A program made the position numbers and the translations under genes. The notes below the pieces were generated by a model. The model did not search any database. It was not told where the DNA came from and saw only the letters and a list, made by a program, of their open reading frames with translations. Positions 1 through 7,815 of a stretch of 41,004 nucleotides of DNA are shown here, piece after piece; position 1 is the first letter of the stretch; the number at the start of each line of letters is the position of its first letter. Source of the DNA: Methylococcaceae bacterium (GTDB lineage: Bacteria; Pseudomonadota; Gammaproteobacteria; Methylococcales; Methylococcaceae); NCBI GenBank assembly GCA_004299145.1, contig SCQD01000329.1:1-41004 (forward strand), written 5' to 3'.

Positions 1-60
1 TGCATTCAAAACCATTACAAATAACGACGTTTATGGATATTTTAATCACGCTTCTCAATT

Positions 61-411
61 CTAGTTCCTAGTAACTAACATGAATTGAAAGCCCTGTAAA
101 GGTATTGGTTTCGGGAAATCAAAAAATTTTCCTTGCATAATATCACTAACCTCCCTGGTCCCATTTGTTGTATATCCGACATTTTTAGAGTCAAGCCAAG
201 TAGAAAATCCGGTAATATTCGAATTTAAATCCTTCAAAAACTTTTTCTCTCTCGGTCGACCCGTCGGTTGTTTTGGAAATAGTATTCGCCCATCCTCTAT
301 CATCATTTCTATATTAATCTTGCTTTTTGACCACCCTCTGCTTGGGTTAGGGGGGTAGGTATTTCCAGTTTTGGGATCAACTATATCGTAGTGCAAATTT
401 GGTCTTTGCGG
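61..411 (-). pseudogene. Internal fragment of a type III-like adenine-specific DNA methyltransferase (Mod)
   Basis: The minus strand encodes an internal piece of a Mod-type N6-adenine methyltransferase. It reads RPNLHYDIVDPKTG, then YPPNPSRGW, GRILFPK, GRPREKKFL and FFDFPKPI, which are landmarks of the substrate-recognition and PKP region of Mod proteins. The family is usually over 500 residues; here about 115 remain. The N-terminal part with the catalytic DPPY-type motif is missing. After FPKPI the normal continuation into the SAM-binding motif is lost and the frame ends 13 residues later. The 5' side runs directly into a helicase fragment at about 408-416. The stretch is AT-rich compared with the rest of the window, which suggests foreign origin. 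It is not expected to be functional. The family call is by motif recognition only. Confidence 0.75.
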
Positions 412-710
412 TCGAGTTTGTTCTTGAGATGGATCTCGAATTCGCTGCCGTAGAGGCTGCGTTCGCGACTGGCTTTGGGAATGTGAAATTCGCGCTGCTC
501 TTTTTTGAATTTATCGGTAACTTCGTAAGGTATGAAAGTGGGGGCGGTAAAAATAAACTCCAGGGAATCAATCCGCTCCAGTACGCGCTTTAGAGCTACA
601 AAAGCGTAGATGGAAAAGCAGGATGCGGCGATTTTGAGCTTGGCATTCGGCTTGATGGTGCGCTTGATGTTTTCGCCAAGCAGTTGATTGATGTTATCGA
701 TTATTTCCAT
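381..710 (-). pseudogene. N-terminal fragment of an SF2/SNF2-type helicase of a defence locus
   Basis: The reading frame starts with ATG at 708-710 and encodes about 99 residues resembling the N-terminus of helicases with a PLD-like N-terminal domain found beside Mod methyltransferases: IKPNAKLKIAASCFSIYAF, LEFIFTAPTF, EFHIPKASRERSLYGSEFEI. Such helicases are normally about 1,000 residues. Similarity stops after LKNKL (about position 414), where the sequence passes in another frame into the Mod fragment; the last residues (DRKDQICTTI) are out-of-frame Mod sequence. The layout is what one deletion removing most of the helicase and the front of mod would leave. No good ribosome binding site is visible. 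Non-functional remnant. Confidence 0.7.
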
Positions 711-979
711 TCGATTTAGCGTGGTTTTACCGGATCGTTGTCGCCCCCCATGAAACCCGTTGTTGAAGCAGCGCTGACGTTAAACCCGGCAGGTCGTTAA
801 AACAAAAATGCGCTTGTGCCGGCTTGCCACGAATATGTATGGTTGCCGGAGCTGGTAAAGCGACATTGAATTGCCCTCACCCTAGCCCTCTCCCGGTGGG
901 AGAGGGGACTTTCATGTCGCTTTACCAGCTCCGGCTGCTATAACAGCAACTGTCAGCCAGCGGTGGTTACAAAAATGTT
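711..979. other. Intergenic stretch between defence remnant and hypothetical gene
   Basis: No coding region was recognised here. The second half (845-935) is a long hairpin repeat, listed separately. The first half shows nothing I can name. Confidence 0.6.
845..935. repeat. Hairpin element, family A, copy 1
   Basis: A 21-bp perfect inverted repeat (845-865 and 915-935; the arm contains GGAGCTGGTAAAGCGACA) encloses a GC-rich core that forms its own small hairpin (CCCTCACCCTAGCCCTCTCC opposite GGGAGAGGGG). Flanks of the type TATGG on the left and CTATA on the right recur at the other copies, so the element probably extends a few bases past the perfect arms. Further copies lie at 10782-10870 and, as a right half only, at 37720-37759. 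Confidence 0.9.
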
Positions 980-1285
980 TCAAGCCGCGTTATCCAACAC
1001 CCGGTTAAGCTTGCCGGTGGCCTCCGACACCGCGCGCAACGCTTCCGCCAGACGGTTTTTGTCGCGCTGGGCGGCTTTTACTTTGCCGGCAGCGGCGCGC
1101 ATGGCTTCCATGGCCGGCTTGTAGTTGGGTGCGGCGGCATGTGGCGTGGCGATGTTCAGATCCATCTTCTGCTGGTAAAGCTGGTCCAGCAATTCATAGA
1201 CCGCATCACTGTGTGCTCCTGCGTGATCGCTGATTTGCTCAAGAACTCGGATAACGTTTTGCAATTCGTTGTTTAGCGTGTCCAC
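980..1285 (-). CDS. Hypothetical coiled-coil protein
   Basis: A 101-residue protein read from a GTG start. It is rich in Ala, Glu, Gln and Lys with heptad-like spacing (LNNELQNVIRVLEQI; AMRAAAGKVKAAQRDKNRLAEALRAVSEATGKL) and is probably almost entirely helical. It has no signal peptide, membrane segment or catalytic motif that I can recognise. It lies 140 bp downstream of the ferredoxin gene on the same strand and could share its transcript. I do not recognise the family and assign no function. Confidence 0.55.
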   Translation of the reverse strand: MDTLNNELQNVIRVLEQISDHAGAHSDAVYELLDQLYQQKMDLNIATPHAAAPNYKPAMEAMRAAAGKVKAAQRDKNRLAEALRAVSEATGKLNRVLDNAA

Positions 1286-1425
1286 GGTGGCCGACCTCGT
1301 ACTGTTCGATGATGCTGCATGGCCGTCCCTGGCTGAACCCCATGAATTTCAAGCTAATTCACGGGCTTGTCTGTCGCAATTTCGCACCATTATAGGCTGC
1401 GTAGTTTGCATTTTGTCTGCATCCA

Positions 1426-2757
<1,332 letters not shown>

Positions 2758-2858
2758 AAGTGATTCAGACAAAGTCAAAAATTTGATGGCGACGCCAAAA
2801 CCGCATTATACCCGGCGCCGGGGCATCACCTGACCGCCATGGCAGCCAGGCTGGGTAA

Positions 2859-2884
2859 CAGGGATAATAACCCTGGTTTTTTTT
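2859..2884 (+). terminator. Terminator-like stem-loop in the rsmD/dut divergent region
   Basis: CAGGG (2859-2863), a 7-base loop and CCCTG (2871-2875) are followed by G and eight T residues. The shape is that of an intrinsic terminator read on the plus strand, yet no plus-strand gene lies upstream. It sits 30 bp before the dut start, so it may be part of a dut leader or stop read-through. The stem is short. Confidence 0.45.
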
Positions 2885-2913
2885 CACCCTACCCCTTATA
2901 GAGGCCTCCCAAG

Positions 2914-3369
2914 GTGCACACCATCCAACTCAAAATTCTGGACACCCGCCTGGGCGGCGACATCCCGCTGCCCCATTACGCCACCGACGGTTCAGCCGGC
3001 CTGGATTTGCGCGCCTGCCTGGAACAACCGATCACCTTGGCGCCGGGCGAAACCCAATTGATTCCCACCGGTTTGGCGATTCATATCGGCGATCCCGGCA
3101 TCGCCGCCGTGTTGCTGCCCCGCTCCGGCCTGGGACACAAGCACGGCATCGTGCTGGGCAATCTGGTGGGACTCATCGACTCCGACTACCAGGGCCAGGT
3201 ATTTGTTTCCTGCTGGAATCGCGGCAACACGCCGTTTCGCGTGGAAATCGGCGAACGTATCGCGCAAATGGTGTTTATTCCGGTGCTGCAAGTGGCTTTT
3301 GAACAGGTGGAATCCTTCGATGCAAGCCATCGCGCCGAGGGTGGTTTCGGGCATACGGGCAGGCATTGA
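2914..3369 (+). CDS. dut: dUTP diphosphatase (dUTPase)
   Basis: 151 residues, typical for a trimeric dUTPase. It hydrolyses dUTP to dUMP and pyrophosphate, keeping uracil out of DNA and feeding dTMP synthesis. The five conserved motifs are visible in order: [33 protein letters not shown] (with the catalytic Asp), RIAQMVF, and the C-terminal arm [10 protein letters not shown]. The start is GTG at 2914, followed by HTIQLKILD as in other family members. In many relatives dut follows coaBC; here it stands alone, opposite rsmD. Confidence 0.97.
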   Translation: MHTIQLKILDTRLGGDIPLPHYATDGSAGLDLRACLEQPITLAPGETQLIPTGLAIHIGDPGIAAVLLPRSGLGHKHGIVLGNLVGLIDSDYQGQVFVSCWNRGNTPFRVEIGERIAQMVFIPVLQVAFEQVESFDASHRAEGGFGHTGRH

Positions 3370-3521
3370 GCAACAATCCTTGCCTGGCGGCTTTTTTGCC
3401 GCAGATAGCCGCCAACTTGCCCTGTTTTGCCGGGTGAACTGGACAAGATCGGGGCGGTTGGGCAGAATAGCCCTCCACTGAGGATTCGATAAAAACTCCA
3501 TTCACCTGACTGTAGTGAAAG

Positions 3522-3980
3522 ATGGCGAGCGTTCTGGTAATCAACGGCCCCAATTTGAACATGCTCGGCGTGCGCGAGCCCACCGTGTATGGCAACCAGA
3601 CGCTGGCGGACATCGAGCAAAAACTGGCTCGACTAGGCGCGGAACTGGGCTGTCAAACGGCGTTTTTTCAAAGCAACGCCGAGCACGCCCTGATAGAGCG
3701 CATCCACCAGGCTTATCACGACGGGGTGGATTTTATCCTCATCAATCCGGGTGCCTACACGCACACCAGCATCGCCATTCGCGATGCGTTTTTGGCCACG
3801 CGCGTTCCGTTCATCGAGTTGCACCTGTCCAACGTGCACGCTCGTGAGCCGTTCCGTCGCCACTCCTACCTTTCCGATATCGCCCAAGGCGTCATCTGCG
3901 GCTTGGGCGCGTTCGGATATGAAATCGCCCTCCAGGCAGCCATGCAAAACCTAGAAGAGAAAGCGCGTCATGGACATTAG
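3522..3980 (+). CDS. aroQ: 3-dehydroquinate dehydratase, type II
   Basis: 152 residues. This dodecameric type II enzyme dehydrates 3-dehydroquinate to 3-dehydroshikimate in the shikimate pathway. Conserved features are [21 protein letters not shown] (flexible loop with the active-site Arg and Tyr), [34 protein letters not shown], and [15 protein letters not shown] with the active-site His. It is the first gene of aroQ-accB-accC-prmA, a common gammaproteobacterial order. Its stop overlaps the accB start by 11 bp. Confidence 0.97.
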   Translation: MASVLVINGPNLNMLGVREPTVYGNQTLADIEQKLARLGAELGCQTAFFQSNAEHALIERIHQAYHDGVDFILINPGAYTHTSIAIRDAFLATRVPFIELHLSNVHAREPFRRHSYLSDIAQGVICGLGAFGYEIALQAAMQNLEEKARHGH

Positions 3981-4410
3981 AAAAATCAAAAAACTGATAG
4001 AACTGCTCGAAGAGTCGGATATTGCCGAAATCGAAATTCACGAAGGCGAAGAATCGGTACGCATCAATCGCTATTCCAACCGGCAAGCGCCGGTTGTGAT
4101 GCAAGCGGCGCAGGTGGCGGCCGCTCCGGCAGCGGCCCCCGCAGCGCCGGCGGCGCCAGCCGAAGAGGTCATCACCGGCCATACCGTACGTTCCCCCATG
4201 GTGGGTACTTTTTACCGCGCGGCTTCGCCCGATTCCAAGCCGTTTGTGGAAGTAGGGCAATCGGTAAAATCCGGCGACACTTTGTGCATCATCGAAGCCA
4301 TGAAAATCCTCAACCAGATCGAATCGGACAAAAACGGCGTGGTCAAGCGCATTCTGGTGGAAAACGGGCAGCCGGTGGAATACAACCAGCCGCTGTACAT
4401 CATCGAATAA
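3970..4410 (+). CDS. accB: Biotin carboxyl carrier protein of acetyl-CoA carboxylase
   Basis: 146 residues. BCCP carries CO2 on biotin between AccC and AccAD in the first step of fatty acid synthesis. Residues 1-35 form the conserved N-terminal segment ([23 protein letters not shown]). Residues 45-66 are an Ala/Pro-rich flexible linker. Residues 70-146 are the biotinyl domain with the EAMKIL motif, Lys112 being the biotinylation site. Start and size match the family. It overlaps aroQ by 11 bp and lies 46 bp before accC. Confidence 0.97.
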   Translation: MDIRKIKKLIELLEESDIAEIEIHEGEESVRINRYSNRQAPVVMQAAQVAAAPAAAPAAPAAPAEEVITGHTVRSPMVGTFYRAASPDSKPFVEVGQSVKSGDTLCIIEAMKILNQIESDKNGVVKRILVENGQPVEYNQPLYIIE

Positions 4411-4456
4411 TCGGCTTGTTTGCCATCCGATCGACCAGTTACGGGAACGATTCATC

Positions 4457-5803
4457 ATGCTAGGTAAAGTCGTCATCGCCAATCGCGGCGAGATTGCGCT
4501 ACGTATTCTGCGCGCCTGCCGCGAATTGGGCATCAGCGCGGTCGCCGTTCATTCGGAAGCCGACCGGGATTTAAAGCACGTGCGTCTGGCCGACGAGTCG
4601 GTATGCATAGGCCCAGCCGCTTCGCGCGACAGCTATCTCAACATCCCCGCCATCATCAGCGCCGCTGAAGTCACCGACGCCGTCGCCATTCATCCCGGCT
4701 ACGGCTTTTTATCGGAAAACGCGGACTTTTGCGAAAAAGTCATCCAGAGCGGTTTTGTGTTCATCGGCCCCAGGCCGGAAACTATCCGCCTGATGGGCGA
4801 CAAAGTATCGGCCATCAACGCCATGCGCGCGGCGGGCATTCCCTGTTTGCCCGGCTCCAACGGCGCATTGGGCGAAGACGCGGAAGAAATCACCCGCTTG
4901 GCGCGCCAAATCGGCCTGCCGGTGATCATCAAGGCTTCCGGCGGCGGCGGCGGCCGCGGCATGCGCGTGGTGCATACGGAAGCGGCGCTGCATAAAGCGA
5001 TCGAAATGACGCGCGCCGAAGCCGGTGCCGCATTCGGCAACAGCCAGGTGTACATGGAAAAATTCCTGGAGAATCCGCGCCACATCGAATTCCAGGTTTT
5101 GGCCGACAGCCACGGCAACGCCATCCACCTGGGCGAGCGCGATTGCTCCACCCAGCGCCGCCACCAGAAAGTCATCGAAGAAGCCCCGGCGCCCGGCATT
5201 ACCCCGGAACAGCGCCACGCCATGGGCATGCGCTGCGTCAAAGCCTGCCAGGATATCGGCTATCTGGGCGCCGGCACCTTCGAGTTCCTGTATCAGGACG
5301 GCGAGTTTTATTTCATCGAAATGAACACGCGCGTGCAGGTGGAACATCCGGTCACGGAAATGGTGACCGGCGTGGACATCGTCAAGGAACAGCTGCGCAT
5401 CGCCGCCGGCGAAACGCTGTCGGTCAGGCAGGAAGACGTCGTCATGCGCGGCCATGCCATGGAATGCCGCATCAATGCGGAAGACCCGGACACGTTCATG
5501 CCTTCGCCCGGCCTGATCGACCTGTTCCACATGCCGGGCGGCCCCGGCATCCGCGTGGAAACCCATATTTACAGCGGTTACCGCGTACCGCCCTATTACG
5601 ACTCCATGATAGGCAAAGTCATCGCCCACGGCGAAACCCGCAGCAGCGCGATTGCCAGAATGCACATGGCGTTGACGGAAATGGTGGTCGGCGGCATCAA
5701 GGTCAATATACCGCTGCTGCTCAACATCCTCAGCGATGCGGGCTTTGAGGCCGGCAGCCAGAACATCCATTACCTGGAAACCAAGCTGGGACTGAAGCAC
5801 TAG
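4457..5803 (+). CDS. accC: Biotin carboxylase subunit of acetyl-CoA carboxylase
   Basis: 448 residues, the standard length. It carboxylates the biotin of AccB using ATP and bicarbonate. Visible landmarks are [20 protein letters not shown], the preATP-grasp domain, [10 protein letters not shown], the glycine-rich ATP-binding loop [14 protein letters not shown], and the metal/bicarbonate segment [20 protein letters not shown]. It is followed after 3 bp by prmA, so the two are almost certainly co-transcribed. Confidence 0.98.
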   Translation: MLGKVVIANRGEIALRILRACRELGISAVAVHSEADRDLKHVRLADESVCIGPAASRDSYLNIPAIISAAEVTDAVAIHPGYGFLSENADFCEKVIQSGFVFIGPRPETIRLMGDKVSAINAMRAAGIPCLPGSNGALGEDAEEITRLARQIGLPVIIKASGGGGGRGMRVVHTEAALHKAIEMTRAEAGAAFGNSQVYMEKFLENPRHIEFQVLADSHGNAIHLGERDCSTQRRHQKVIEEAPAPGITPEQRHAMGMRCVKACQDIGYLGAGTFEFLYQDGEFYFIEMNTRVQVEHPVTEMVTGVDIVKEQLRIAAGETLSVRQEDVVMRGHAMECRINAEDPDTFMPSPGLIDLFHMPGGPGIRVETHIYSGYRVPPYYDSMIGKVIAHGETRSSAIARMHMALTEMVVGGIKVNIPLLLNILSDAGFEAGSQNIHYLETKLGLKH

Positions 5804-5806
5804 CTT

Positions 5807-6700
5807 ATGGCATGGCGGCAAATCTCGGTATGTACCGATGCAGCATCGGCCGAAGCCCTGTCCGACTGGTTCAGCGCACAGGGCGCCTTGTCGGTTACCC
5901 TGGAAGACGCCGCCGACCAGCCGCTGTACGAGCCCAAGCCCGGTGAAACCCCGCTCTGGCAGCAGACCCGCGTGGTGGCGCTGTTCGAAGCCGATGTCGA
6001 CATCAGTTTGCTTAACCGCAAACTGACGGCGGCATTCGGGCTGGAACGCGCTTGGCAGTGGAACGTCGCCACCATTGAGGATCAGGCTTGGGAAAGGGCC
6101 TGGCTGGAGCATTTCAAGCCCATGCGCTTTGGGCGGCGGCTGTGGGTGTGCCCCAGTTCGCTGACGCTGCCGGATGAAGCCGCCGGCGGTGTTTGCATCA
6201 CGCTGGACCCCGGCCTGGCTTTCGGCACCGGCACCCATCCCACCACCGCCCTGTGCTTGGCCTGGCTGGACGGCCTGGACTTACACGGTAAAAGCGTGCT
6301 CGACTACGGCTGCGGCTCCGGCATCCTGGCCGTCGGCGCCCTGCTGCTGGGATCGGCGGAAACCATCGGCGTGGACATCGACCCGCAAGCCTTGCTGGCC
6401 AGCAAGGACAACGCCGGCAAAAATGCCGTCGCCGACCGCCTGACCTGTTGTTACCCGGAACAGCTGCCGGCTGCGTGGCAGGCCGACGTCGTGCTGGCCA
6501 ACATCCTCGCCAATCCCCTGGTGGAACTGGCGCCCAAACTCGCCGGCCACTGCAAGCCGGGTGGCGTCATCGCTTTATCCGGCTTGCTGAGCGAACAGGT
6601 GGAGCAGGTCAGTCAGGCTTATCGCCCGTATTTCCGCCTCGATCCGGTGCAATACCAGGAAGGCTGGGCGCTTGTCAGCGGCATCAAAGTTGTGACCTGA
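5807..6700 (+). CDS. prmA: Ribosomal protein L11 methyltransferase
   Basis: 297 residues. PrmA trimethylates several amino groups of ribosomal protein L11. The N-terminal substrate-recognition domain spans roughly residues 1-100 (MAWRQISVCTDAASAEALSDW). The catalytic domain has the FGTGTHPTT loop, SAM motif I (VLDYGCGSGILAVGAL) and the motif IV segment VVLANILANPLVELAP. Linkage to accC, 3 bp upstream, is conserved in gammaproteobacteria. The stop shares one base with the start of the next gene (TGATG). Confidence 0.97.
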   Translation: MAWRQISVCTDAASAEALSDWFSAQGALSVTLEDAADQPLYEPKPGETPLWQQTRVVALFEADVDISLLNRKLTAAFGLERAWQWNVATIEDQAWERAWLEHFKPMRFGRRLWVCPSSLTLPDEAAGGVCITLDPGLAFGTGTHPTTALCLAWLDGLDLHGKSVLDYGCGSGILAVGALLLGSAETIGVDIDPQALLASKDNAGKNAVADRLTCCYPEQLPAAWQADVVLANILANPLVELAPKLAGHCKPGGVIALSGLLSEQVEQVSQAYRPYFRLDPVQYQEGWALVSGIKVVT

Positions 6701-7728
6701 TGTACACACGCTGCCCCAAGTGCCAAGCCTTGTATCCACTGGAAGCCAAGGACTTGCGCGCCGGGCGCGGCGAAGTGCAGTGCGACCGATGTCATGTCCT
6801 GTTCAGCGCCTTGGGTGCGCTGGCCGACAGCCCCGAGCAAGCCCACGCCGATCCTAATGCCGTCGTGCGCATCCCCACCCTGGGGCGCGGCACCCCCTCC
6901 ACCGCCGATTCGGCCGGCAAGGGGACCAGGCCGGACGATGGTCCAGCTTCGACGGCACCTTCAACCGCATTGCCCGTCGATGCCTTCCTCAGCGGCCTGC
7001 GCGCCGAACCCCGTTTTCAGGAAGCCTTAGTAATTCCGCGAGGACGCGGCGGCTTTCAGGAAGCCTTAGTGACTCCGCTAGGACGCGGCGGCTTTCAGGA
7101 AGCCTTAGTGATTCCGCGAGGACGCGGCGGCTTTCAGGAAGCCTTAGTGATTCCGCGAGGACGCGGCGGCTTTGCGGCTTCTTTTGAGCCTGCCGATTCC
7201 GGCGCGGACGAATTCCAGGAAGTTCCCGCTAACGCCGGCGTCCACTTACCAGGCAAACCCGCCAGTCCGGTATTTTCGTTCTGGCTCATCGCCGTGCTGG
7301 CCGCCGCCGCCGCACTGTGCTTGCAAGCGCTGATTTTCGAGAGCGAGCGCTTGGCCCGGCGTCCCGGTTGGCGGCCATGGGTCGAACGGCTGTGCCCGCT
7401 GTTCGACTGCCCCGTTCCCGCGTATCGCGATTTGGCGCAAATCCAGATCGTCGAGCGCAGCCTCACCCCGGCGCACGGCGGCGTGGATGGCCAGGAATTT
7501 CGCGCCGTGCTGGCCAACTATGCCGAGCGGCCGCAACCCTACCCGCGCTTGAAGCTCACCCTCAATCAATACAACGGCGAACCCATCGCCCAGCGCATAT
7601 TCACGCCACAGCAATACCTGGAAACCGCCGGCAGCGGTCTGATGCCGATAGCGGCGGTGGTAACCATTCACCTGCTGATCGCCAATCCAGGCAAAGACGT
7701 GGGTGGGTTCAGCATTGAGCTGCTTTAA
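6700..7728 (+). CDS. Zinc-ribbon and DUF3426 membrane protein carrying an in-frame 39-bp repeat array
   Basis: 342 residues. The N-terminus (YTRCPKCQALYPLEAKDL..VQCDRCHVLF) is an MJ0042-type CxxC/CxxC zinc ribbon. A low-complexity linker follows, then a single membrane helix (about residues 190-210, FSFWLIAVLAAAAALCL) and a C-terminal DUF3426 domain with the typical VERSLTPAHGG..VLANYAERPQPYPRLKLTL. The biochemical role of the family is not established; the gene commonly sits after prmA, as here. The ATG at 6700 overlaps the prmA stop by 1 bp. Residues 106-157 are four tandem copies of a 13-residue unit (FQEALVIPRGRGG) encoded by a 39-bp repeat, which lengthens the linker and looks acquired. 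Confidence 0.9.
   Translation: MYTRCPKCQALYPLEAKDLRAGRGEVQCDRCHVLFSALGALADSPEQAHADPNAVVRIPTLGRGTPSTADSAGKGTRPDDGPASTAPSTALPVDAFLSGLRAEPRFQEALVIPRGRGGFQEALVTPLGRGGFQEALVIPRGRGGFQEALVIPRGRGGFAASFEPADSGADEFQEVPANAGVHLPGKPASPVFSFWLIAVLAAAAALCLQALIFESERLARRPGWRPWVERLCPLFDCPVPAYRDLAQIQIVERSLTPAHGGVDGQEFRAVLANYAERPQPYPRLKLTLNQYNGEPIAQRIFTPQQYLETAGSGLMPIAAVVTIHLLIANPGKDVGGFSIELL
7015..7170 (+). repeat. Four tandem 39-bp units inside the DUF3426 gene
   Basis: Four head-to-tail copies start at 7015, 7054, 7093 and 7132. The second copy differs at a few bases. Each unit contains the small palindrome CCGCGAGGACGCGG. The unit length is a multiple of three, so the host frame stays open. A fifth, near-identical copy lies in relA (15308-15346). 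The even spacing without unique spacers excludes a CRISPR. Confidence 0.95.
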
Positions 7729-7815
7729 TCGCCTCCTCAACGTAGCCTGGCCTGTTCTGAAAAACCCGCGAATGCTATACCATGACGGCATATTCAGTTT
7801 CCATCGCGGCGCCCC

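Noticed and set aside
4709-6238. A 509-codon minus-strand frame opposite accC and prmA
   Set aside because: Shadow of two certain genes; repetitive Ala/Gly/His composition.
7015-7170. CRISPR-like array
   Set aside because: The units are tandem with no unique spacers and lie in frame inside a gene.
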